NCBI GenBank assembly: GCA_018262875.1
Contig: JADFDL010000111.1
Location: forward strand, 1-5,935
Reading direction: 5' to 3'
DNA length: 5,935 nt
DNA from: Rhodocyclaceae bacterium
GTDB lineage: Bacteria > Pseudomonadota > Gammaproteobacteria > Burkholderiales > Rhodocyclaceae
Made by a program: the position numbers and the translations under genes. Shown piece after piece: positions 1 through 5,200 of this stretch (its first letter is position 1; each line of letters starts with the position of its first letter). A model generated the notes under the pieces. It was not told where the DNA came from and searched no databases. It saw only the letters and a program-made list of their open reading frames with translations.

Positions 1-204
1 GGTATCGGCGAGCAGGGCGACATCGACGGCGGGCACGGTGACGCTGAAGACGCCGGCGGTGACGATGCCGGTGTAGTTGTTGCCGTTGAAATTGACGGTG
101 GCGACCTGGCCGTCCTCGATGCCGGTGGTGGTGCCGCTGATGGTCAGGGGCAGGCCGCGCTCGGCGGCGGTGAGGACATCGGCGCTGATCTCGTCGAGCG
201 TGAT
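1..204 (-). other. First Bap-type Ig-like repeat of the adhesin (partial)
   Basis: Residues about 183-250 read as the start of the extender region. The segment contains ISGTTTGIEDGQVATVNF, a Tyr-Thr strand, and a closing VFSVTVPAVDVALLADT. That order (SGTTTGxEDGQ, then NGxxYT, then the VTVPAxDVAxLAD end) is typical of tandem Ig-like repeats in BapA/LapA-like adhesins. Only one copy is visible, so tandem repetition is inferred, not seen. In such proteins these repeats form a long stalk that carries ligand-binding domains away from the surface. Confidence 0.7.
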
Positions 205-750
205 GGTGCCGGCGGTGGTATCGGTGGTGGATGCAGTTGTTGGCACGGAAGGCACCCCATCCGGCATCCCCCCCCCCGGCGGCAGCTTGAAGCCGAGGTC
301 GTTTGGGTTGAATTGATAGTTGTAGCCGAGGTACAGTGCCTCGACGATGCGCAGAATCTGGACAAGGTTGTGGCTTCCGCCCCCGCCATCTCCCGTCAGA
401 CCGGCGGCGGTTTCTTCGAGGAGCTGATCGAGGCTGCTGCCTTCGGCGATGGCGCGGGTAATGTCGGCGAGTTCGCCGACGCGGTCGAGGAGGGCGGCAT
501 TGCGGTTTTCCGGGAGCTCGCTGCCGATGACGGCGGAGTCGAGGGTGACGGTTTCCTTGGCGCGGAGCAGGAAGATCTTGCCGTTGTCGAATTCGAGTTC
601 GACGCGGCTGTTTTCGGCGGTGACGATGACTTCGTTCTCGAAGACGGCGTCGCCAACCTTGAGTTTGCGCTGTGTGCCATCCTTGGCGCGGGCGAAGGCC
701 TGACCCTGGAGAACGGCAACCTTGCCAATGATGTTTCCTGCTGTAGCCAT
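1..750 (-). CDS. LapA/BapA-like giant adhesin, N-terminal part (retention module), cut by window edge
   Basis: A continuous frame of 250 codons runs from ATG at 750-748 to the window edge without a stop, so this is the start of a larger gene. Residues 1-110 look like the retention module of LapA-type adhesins: a start like MATAGNIIGKV, then a beta-rich stretch with KVGDAVFENEVIVTA at 31-45. A di-alanine LapG-type site, TAAG, lies at 114-117 and is followed by a Gly-rich linker. Residues 159-161 are encoded by a ten-G run. A Thr-rich linker (170-182) leads to a Bap-type Ig-like repeat that begins near 183 and continues past the edge. There is no Sec signal, as expected for a type I secretion substrate with a C-terminal signal. 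The module would plug in the outer-membrane channel and hold the adhesin on the cell until LapG cuts it. ATG 750 is the only plausible start, since the frame hits a stop at 793-795 with no other ATG; a GGGG lies about 8 bases upstream. Codon use matches the neighbours. Confidence 0.9.
   Translation of the reverse strand, partial: MATAGNIIGKVAVLQGQAFARAKDGTQRKLKVGDAVFENEVIVTAENSRVELEFDNGKIFLLRAKETVTLDSAVIGSELPENRNAALLDRVGELADITRAIAEGSSLDQLLEETAAGLTGDGGGGSHNLVQILRIVEALYLGYNYQFNPNDLGFKLPPGGGMPDGVPSVPTTASTTDTTAGTITLDEISADVLTAAERGLPLTISGTTTGIEDGQVATVNFNGNNYTGIVTAGVFSVTVPAVDVALLADT
268..277 (-). repeat. Ten-G homopolymer in the adhesin gene (putative phase-variation tract)
   Basis: The coding strand has ten consecutive G (ten C on the plus strand), covering the last base of Pro158 and all of Gly159-Gly161, followed at once by ATG (Met162). 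The reading frame is open on both sides at this length. Losing one G moves translation into a frame with TGA at 144-146, giving a product of about 201 residues. Gaining one G gives a low-complexity Arg/His-rich frame with no stop before the window edge. The tract sits after the retention module and before the Ig-like repeat, so a slip would remove all the stalk and the C-terminal secretion signal. Confidence 0.9.
400..411 (-). other. Predicted LapG cleavage site (Thr-Ala-Ala-Gly) in the adhesin
   Basis: Codons 114-117 encode Thr-Ala-Ala-Gly in the context LLEETAAGLTGDGGGG. In Pseudomonas fluorescens LapA, the periplasmic cysteine protease LapG cuts between two alanines of such a motif about 108 residues from the start; here the pair is Ala115-Ala116. 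The distance from the N terminus, the acidic residues just before it and the glycine-rich linker after it all match that arrangement. Cleavage would release the adhesin when c-di-GMP is low. A second Thr-Ala-Ala at 194-196 is followed by Glu, lies in the Ig-like region and is not a good candidate. Confidence 0.8.
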
Positions 751-782
751 GACGGGACCCCAAACGGAATTCGGACAGGAGC

Positions 783-794
783 CATGGTGCCTTC
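783..794 (-). promoter_or_regulatory. Out-of-frame ATG with a good ribosome-binding site upstream of the adhesin
   Basis: On the coding strand GAAGG (794-790) stands four bases before an ATG (785-783), a better Shine-Dalgarno arrangement than that of the adhesin ATG at 750. Its frame differs from the adhesin frame, runs through the adhesin start and stops at 396. The predicted product is a Ser/Pro/Arg-rich shadow with no recognisable features. It may be chance, or ribosomes loading here could affect initiation at the adhesin start 35 bases downstream. Confidence 0.25.
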
Positions 795-812
795 AGACGG
801 GCAGGAAGATAA

Positions 813-828
813 CTGTACCGAAGTACAG
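813..828 (-). terminator. UUCG-loop hairpin between regulator and adhesin (terminator, attenuator or leader structure)
   Basis: Read on the transcribed strand, this is CTGTAC, TTCG, GTACAG: a perfect six-base-pair stem closed by C-G around a UUCG tetraloop, an exceptionally stable RNA loop. It begins 14 bases after the regulator stop codon and is followed by a moderately T-rich TTATCTT. The loop sequence is UUCG only in the minus-strand RNA; the other strand gives CGAA, so the structure is oriented with the genes. The stem is short, only half G/C, and the U tract is interrupted, so it may act as a leaky terminator or attenuator that lowers adhesin transcription relative to the transporter genes, or as a 3' RNA-stabilising end. 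Confidence 0.5.
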
Positions 829-841
829 GTGGAACGCCGTA

Positions 842-1477
842 CTACGCGGGCTGACTTTGGCGAATGCCGTTGACGATCAGGGCGATCTGCAGGCGGTCGC
901 GGACACCGAGTTTTTCGAGGACTGCGCCGACGTGCAGCTTGACGGTGCGTTCGGTGATGCCGAGGCCGCGGGCGATTTCCTTGTTGCTGGCGCCTTCGGC
1001 GATGGCGCGGGCGACTTCCTGTTCGCGCGGGGTGAGGTGGGCGGCCCAGGAATCGCTTGATTCCATGGGGGGGGGCGACTCTATGCGGGCGGTGGCCTCG
1101 ACCAGGCGGGTCATCAACGATTCACCGATCCATAGCCCGCCCTGGCCGACGACCTCGGCCACCTGTCGCAGAAACGCGGCGGCGGCGTGGGTGTTGCAGT
1201 AACCCTTTGCCGCAGCGGAAAAACTTTCCAGGGCCTGGTTGTCATCCGGCAGATCGCTGAGGACGACACACGGCAGGTTGCCGAGGCGGCGGCGAATCTC
1301 GGCAAGGAGGGGAGCCACGGCCCGGTCTTGCGGCAGGCGCACCCACAAGAGGGTGGGCGCAGGCCTGGACTGGGCGGCTTCGGTGAAGCGCATGCCGACC
1401 GCCTTGGGAAAGGCCTCCTGCCAACGCGCCAGGACTTCTCCTGATTCCGAAAGAAAACAGTGCCTGGCCTGCTTCAT
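842..1477 (-). CDS. LuxR-type transcriptional regulator with degenerate receiver domain
   Basis: A 211-residue protein with the two-domain layout of NarL/FixJ-type regulators. Residues about 148-205 form a complete LuxR helix-turn-helix: LTPREQEVARAIAEG, then SNKEIARGLGITERTVKLH, then LEKLGVRDRLQ. Residues 5-110 resemble a receiver fold (VVLSDLP near 71-77, KGYC near 91-94), but the phosphorylation site is missing. The usual acidic pair near residue 10 is Ser-Glu-Ser, the phospho-acceptor Asp position in TLLWVRLP is Trp45, and the conserved Lys position after GYxx is Thr96. It therefore probably works without phosphotransfer. The layout recalls CsgD/VpsT biofilm regulators, but the VpsT c-di-GMP motif W[FLM][TS]R would align with Trp-Ile-Gly-Glu at 116-119, so c-di-GMP binding is not predicted. 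The linker holds a nine-C run. The ATG lies five bases after the fusion-protein stop with only a weak ribosome-binding site, which suggests co-transcription and coupling. Target genes are unknown; the flanking adhesin is the obvious candidate. Confidence 0.88.
   Translation of the reverse strand: MKQARHCFLSESGEVLARWQEAFPKAVGMRFTEAAQSRPAPTLLWVRLPQDRAVAPLLAEIRRRLGNLPCVVLSDLPDDNQALESFSAAAKGYCNTHAAAAFLRQVAEVVGQGGLWIGESLMTRLVEATARIESPPPMESSDSWAAHLTPREQEVARAIAEGASNKEIARGLGITERTVKLHVGAVLEKLGVRDRLQIALIVNGIRQSQPA
1067..1075 (-). repeat. Nine-C homopolymer at the inter-domain linker of the LuxR regulator
   Basis: The coding strand has nine C (nine G on the plus strand), encoding Pro135-Pro137, immediately followed by ATG (Met138). 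The gene is in frame at this length. Loss of one C puts the downstream sequence in a frame that ends at a TGA at 877-879 and has no helix-turn-helix; gain of one C also destroys the helix-turn-helix. The run lies exactly between the receiver-like domain and the DNA-binding domain, so a slip separates the two functions rather than trimming an end. Confidence 0.9.
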
Positions 1478-1482
1478 GGCGC

Positions 1483-2901
1483 TCAGCGTTCGGTGAACGC
1501 CGCCTGTTTGGCCTTCAGCACTGGTTTCAGCAGGTAGGCAAGAATGCTTTTCTGTCCTGTCACGATGTCGACCTCGGCCACCATGCCGGGAATTATCGGT
1601 AGGTTGTCGCCCAAACTTGACTTCGCCGAACGCACCCGCACCGTGTAGAAGGTGTTGCCGCGCTCGTCGGTGACGGAGTCGGCGGCGATGTGTTCCAGCG
1701 TCGCGTCCAGGCCGCCATAGATCGAGAAGTCGTAGGCGGTGAACTTGACGATGGCTTTCTGCCCGGGGCGCAGGAAGGCGATGTCCTTGGGCAGTACCTT
1801 GGCTTCGAGCAGCAGGTTGTCCTCCAGCGGCACCACCTCGACGACGTCCTTGCCCGGCTGCACCACGCCGCCCACGGTGTTGACCAGCAGCCGCTTGACG
1901 GTGCCGCGCACCGGCGAACGGATGTCGGAATGCTTGACCTTGTCGGCCAGGCCGACATTGCCTTCCGACAGGGCGTTCAGCCTGCCCTGGGTTTCGGCCA
2001 TTTCCTTGCGCGCCTCGTTGCGGAAGTTGAGCTCTACTTCCTGCACCTTGCGCGAGGCTTCGGCAATGGCGGACTGCGAGCGGGCGATCTGCGCGCTGGC
2101 CATGTCGCGTTCGCCGCGGAAGCGGGACACGTCGCGCTCGAGCCGCAGGAGCTCGACTTCGGATACGGCGCCGGAACTGAGCAGGGGCCTGGTGACCGAC
2201 AGTTCCTTGGCGGTGAGGTCGTAGGCCTGGGAAGCCTGGGCGCGCTTGGCCGAGGCCTCGTTGAGTTCCTGCTGCTTTTGCACCAGTTGCTGGCGGGAGA
2301 TGGAAATCTGGCCTTCCAGCTCGGAGGCCCGCGATTCGTACAGGCGGCGTTCCTCCTCGACGGTCTTCGGGTCGTCCTTGAGGGCTTCTTCCGGCGGCTC
2401 GAAAGGCTTGCCCTCGGCCAGTGCGCGCAGGCGCGCCGCCTTGGCCAGTAGCGACAGGTACTGCGCGCGGTTCTCGCGCACCGAGGAGACGAAGCGCGTC
2501 GGGTCGACCTTGAGCAGGATCTGGCCCGCCTGCACGACTTGGCCTTCCTGCACGGCAATCTCGGCGACGATGCCGCCGTCCAGGCTCTGCAGCACCTGCA
2601 ACTGGCGCGAGGGAATGACCTTGCCTTCGCCGCGCGTGATTTCGTCGATCTGCGCGACCGCCGACCAGATGATGAAGATCGACAGGACGACGATGCCGCT
2701 TTTCAGCAGCACGCGCGCGCGCAGCGGCTCCTGCTGGATCATGTAGAGGTCGGCGTCGACGACGAAATCGGGCTCCGGACGCTCCTTCTCCGCCTGCCAG
2801 GCCTGCAGCCAGCGGTCGACGTGCGGCTGCACCTTGAGGCGGATGGATTCCAGCCAGCCCTGCACTTTTTTCGCGTGCCCGATCCAGGATGGGATATTCA
2901 T
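1483..2901 (-). CDS. lapC: Type I secretion membrane fusion protein, HlyD/LapC family
   Basis: A 472-residue periplasmic adaptor that would link the ABC transporter to a TolC/LapE-type outer-membrane channel. A cytoplasmic N-terminal segment (1-62) precedes one transmembrane helix at about 65-84. The first half of the lipoyl-like domain is at 108-133 (GGIVAEIAVQEGQVVQAG), a long charged coiled-coil hairpin at about 137-315 (rich in Glu, Gln, Arg, Ala), the second lipoyl half at 324-357 (HSDIRSPVRGTVKRL, then GGVVQPG), and a beta-barrel region follows to about 450. The end has the family hallmark IPGMVAEVDIVTGQKSIL then YLLKPV at 437-461. Length and order are normal for HlyD/LapC/PrsE proteins. 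The ATG at 2901-2899 overlaps the transporter stop in an ATGA arrangement, implying translational coupling and balanced synthesis of the two partners. LapC is assigned by context and domain order; HlyD from another type I system is the alternative name. Confidence 0.95.
   Translation of the reverse strand: MNIPSWIGHAKKVQGWLESIRLKVQPHVDRWLQAWQAEKERPEPDFVVDADLYMIQQEPLRARVLLKSGIVVLSIFIIWSAVAQIDEITRGEGKVIPSRQLQVLQSLDGGIVAEIAVQEGQVVQAGQILLKVDPTRFVSSVRENRAQYLSLLAKAARLRALAEGKPFEPPEEALKDDPKTVEEERRLYESRASELEGQISISRQQLVQKQQELNEASAKRAQASQAYDLTAKELSVTRPLLSSGAVSEVELLRLERDVSRFRGERDMASAQIARSQSAIAEASRKVQEVELNFRNEARKEMAETQGRLNALSEGNVGLADKVKHSDIRSPVRGTVKRLLVNTVGGVVQPGKDVVEVVPLEDNLLLEAKVLPKDIAFLRPGQKAIVKFTAYDFSIYGGLDATLEHIAADSVTDERGNTFYTVRVRSAKSSLGDNLPIIPGMVAEVDIVTGQKSILAYLLKPVLKAKQAAFTER
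2898..2901 (-). other. ATGA start/stop overlap coupling transporter and fusion protein
   Basis: The TGA of the transporter gene (2900-2898) shares bases with the ATG of the fusion-protein gene (2901-2899). Such four-base overlaps usually allow a terminating ribosome to restart on the next gene. This supports one operon and explains why the fusion protein needs no strong ribosome-binding site of its own. Confidence 0.85.
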
Positions 2902-5096
2902 GACGCCGCCCGTCCGACCTTGCCCGACTGCAGGTCGGCGACGATCTTGTCGCGCGGGCCGTCGGCGACCACCTGGCCGGCGTCCACGACGATGATGCGC
3001 TGCGACAGGTCGAGCAGGCTCAGGCGATGCGTGACGATGACCATCGTCTTGTGCTCGGTGAAGCGGCGCAGGCGGGCCTTGAGCTGCTCTTCGGAGCTGA
3101 AATCCATCGAGCTGGTCGGCTCGTCGAGCAGCAGGATCGGCGGATCGAGCAGCACGGCGCGGGCGATGGCGACGCCCTGGCGCTGGCCGCCGGACATGGA
3201 TTCGCCGCGCTCGCCGACGAGCATGTCGAATCCCTGCGGGTGGCGGTTGACGAACTCGGCGATGCCGCCCATTTCCGCCGCCTCGATGATCGTCCGGTCG
3301 TCCGCATACGGGGCGCCGATGGCGATGTTGTCGCGCAGGCTGCCGTAGAAGAGCAGGGTGTCCTGGCCGACGTAGCCGATATTGCGGCGCAGGTCGGCGG
3401 GATCGAGCTGGCGCAGATCGACGCCATCGATATACACCGCCCCCGAGGTGGGCGCATACAGGCCCAGCATCAGCTTCTGCAGAGTGGTCTTGCCGGAGCC
3501 GACGCGGCCGATCACGACGACATGCTCGCCGGGGCGGATCTTGAAGGAGACATTCTTCAGCGCCGGCTCGGTGTCCTCGGCATAGCCGAAGGTGACGTCG
3601 CGGAACTCGATCTCGCCGCGGATTTCGGCGCGATGGACGAAGGCCGATTCGTTGCTGCGCTCGGTCGGCCGCTGCATGGTTTCTTCAAGCGACTTCAGGG
3701 CCAGGCGGGCGTTCTGGTATTGCATGAGCAGGCCGACCAGTTGCGCCAGCGGGGCCATCGCCCGGCCGGCGAGCATGGTGCAGGCGATCATGCCGCCCAT
3801 GGTCAGCATGCCGGCGTGGATCAGGTAGACGCCGGCCACCACGGTGGCCAGGTTGACGAATTGTTGCAGGGTGGCCGAGCCGTTCATGGCCGAGGAGGAG
3901 AGCAGCCGCAACTCGCCGCTGACGCGGGCCAGAAAGGCGGCGGTCTTTTCCCACTTCGCCTGCATCTGGCCTTCCGCGCCGTGCGCCTTGATGGTTTCCA
4001 GCGCGGTGAGGCTCTCGATCAGGGTGGCGTTGCGCAAGGCGGCGGCGCGGTAGGTGGTCTCCGACAATTCGTGCATCTTGTGTTGGATGACATAGCTGTA
4101 GATCAGCATGGCGATGCCGCCCAGCATCGGGATGAAGACCAGCGGCCAGGAGATCCAAGCCATCACCAGCAGGAACAGGATGGCGAAGGGCCAGTCGATC
4201 AGCGCGGTGACCGTGGCCGAGGCGATGAAATCGCGCACCGACTCGAAGGAGCGCAGCGTGGCGGCGAAGGAGCCGACCGAAGCGGGGCGGTCGGCCATGC
4301 GCATGCCGAGCACGCGTTCCATGATGAGGGCCGAGAGCTTGTGGTCGATGCGGGCGCCGGCCAGGTCGACGAAATGGCCGCGCAGCAGGCGCAGCGCGTA
4401 GTCGACGCCGAGCACCAGCAGGATGCCGGCGGCCAGCATCCACAGCGTCTCGACGGCGAAGTTGGGCACCACGCGGTCATACACGTTCATGGTGAACAGC
4501 GGCATCGCCAGGGCCAGGATGTTGATGATCGCGGCGGCCATCATGACGTCGCGATAGACCGGCATTTGTTCCAGGAAGGCGCCCCAGAACCAGTGGCGCT
4601 GGACGACTTCGCCGATCTTCGGCGTGCGCTGATCGAAGCGGAAATGCGGCCGGGCGAAGATGACGATGCCGGCGTAGCGGTCTTCCAGCATTTCGCGGGA
4701 AATCGTGACGCTGCCCTGGCCGGCATCCGGAAACAGCACCTGGGCGCGGCTGCCGCCGTTCTCCCAGCTCATCAGGAGACAGGCTTCGTTGCCGTCGAGC
4801 AACAAAATGGCGGGCAGCAGCACGGTTTCGATCTTTTCCAGCGGGCGGCGCACCACCTTGCTGGAAAAGCCGGCGCGCGCGGCGGCGCGGTGGAACAGGG
4901 AAGGCGTCAGCCCGATCTTCGGCAGGGGCAGACCGGCCGAGAGGGCGGCCCGCGTGCTGGGGCGGCCGTGGATGCGCGTCAGTTCGACCAGGCAGTCGAG
5001 CAGCGGGTCGTGGTGCAACTGATCCTCGGGCAGACTCTCGCCCAAGTGCAGCGTTGCCTTGCCGGAAGCCGGTTTGTTTTCTTGGGTTTTGCTCAC
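2898..5096 (-). CDS. lapB: Type I secretion ABC transporter (permease-ATPase), LapB/LssB family
   Basis: A 732-residue inner-membrane exporter that would power adhesin secretion. Residues about 28-150 form a C39-like domain that looks catalytically dead: aligning HDPLLDCLVELTRIHGR with C39 peptidases puts Pro31 at the catalytic Cys position (Cys35 matches a later, non-catalytic Cys), so it probably binds substrate instead of cutting a leader. Hydrophobic helices follow at about 184-201, 216-236, 293-311, 315-335, 411-430 and 432-447. The ATPase domain is complete: A-loop Tyr505, Walker A GRVGSGKTT at 530-538, Q-loop Gln578, signature SGGQRQG at 635-641, Walker B ILLLDEP at 654-660, and H-loop His690. 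Length is typical of the family. The start is GTG at 5096-5094; no in-frame ATG exists between it and the upstream stop at 5136-5138, and no clear ribosome-binding site is visible. It appears to be the first gene of the operon with the fusion protein and probably the regulator. Confidence 0.95.
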   Translation of the reverse strand: MSKTQENKPASGKATLHLGESLPEDQLHHDPLLDCLVELTRIHGRPSTRAALSAGLPLPKIGLTPSLFHRAAARAGFSSKVVRRPLEKIETVLLPAILLLDGNEACLLMSWENGGSRAQVLFPDAGQGSVTISREMLEDRYAGIVIFARPHFRFDQRTPKIGEVVQRHWFWGAFLEQMPVYRDVMMAAAIINILALAMPLFTMNVYDRVVPNFAVETLWMLAAGILLVLGVDYALRLLRGHFVDLAGARIDHKLSALIMERVLGMRMADRPASVGSFAATLRSFESVRDFIASATVTALIDWPFAILFLLVMAWISWPLVFIPMLGGIAMLIYSYVIQHKMHELSETTYRAAALRNATLIESLTALETIKAHGAEGQMQAKWEKTAAFLARVSGELRLLSSSAMNGSATLQQFVNLATVVAGVYLIHAGMLTMGGMIACTMLAGRAMAPLAQLVGLLMQYQNARLALKSLEETMQRPTERSNESAFVHRAEIRGEIEFRDVTFGYAEDTEPALKNVSFKIRPGEHVVVIGRVGSGKTTLQKLMLGLYAPTSGAVYIDGVDLRQLDPADLRRNIGYVGQDTLLFYGSLRDNIAIGAPYADDRTIIEAAEMGGIAEFVNRHPQGFDMLVGERGESMSGGQRQGVAIARAVLLDPPILLLDEPTSSMDFSSEEQLKARLRRFTEHKTMVIVTHRLSLLDLSQRIIVVDAGQVVADGPRDKIVADLQSGKVGRAAS

Positions 5097-5200
5097 GTTG
5101 GTCAGAGAGTGCCGTGCCGGGAAGATGATAACGTATTACAAGGCGCTGTCTGTGAATTATGCAACGACTTCAATGGTTAACGACGTGATTCTCGAAACCT
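5097..5200 (-). promoter_or_regulatory. Intergenic region upstream of the secretion operon; candidate promoter
   Basis: This 104-base gap between the ygiQ stop and the transporter start is clearly richer in A/T than the flanking genes. On the transcribed strand a good -10-like CATAAT (5161-5156) lies 17 bases after GTCGTT (5184-5179), which is a poor -35. Further down, TTATCAT-like bases near 5125-5132 offer another weak -10. I see no strong terminator hairpin for ygiQ, so read-through is possible. No purine-rich ribosome-binding site stands before the GTG. The promoter call is by eye only, and activator-dependent expression would fit the weak -35. Confidence 0.3.

Noticed and set aside
163..171. 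A second Thr-Ala-Ala (residues 194-196) as another LapG site.
   Set aside because: It is followed by Glu, not Gly, and lies in the Ig-like region away from the usual linker.
265..277. The ten-G run as a sequencing error or frameshift that breaks the adhesin.
   Set aside because: The retention module and the Ig-like repeat are in the same frame at exactly ten G, so no correction is needed.
144..389. An 81-codon minus-strand open frame overlapping the adhesin gene and crossing the ten-G run.
   Set aside because: Not a separate gene; it is the alternative frame that would be entered after loss of one G.
313..873. A 186-codon plus-strand open frame spanning the adhesin start and the gap before it.
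   Set aside because: It runs antisense to the retention module, which has clear family sequence on the other strand, and it crosses the intergenic region without a sensible start.
1690..2451. A 253-codon plus-strand open frame opposite the membrane fusion protein.
   Set aside because: An antisense shadow of a well-supported HlyD-type gene, Leu/Gly/Ala-rich with no recognisable motif.
2867..2872. Six-A run near the start of the fusion-protein gene as a slippage or frameshift site.
   Set aside because: It encodes an ordinary Lys-Lys pair, is short, and the frame is intact on both sides.
3027..5180. A 717-codon open frame on the plus strand, almost the full length of the transporter gene in antisense.
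   Set aside because: It mirrors the ABC transporter codons; the product is a low-complexity Asp/Gly/Ala/His/Gln-rich chain with no domain, as expected opposite GC-rich genes.
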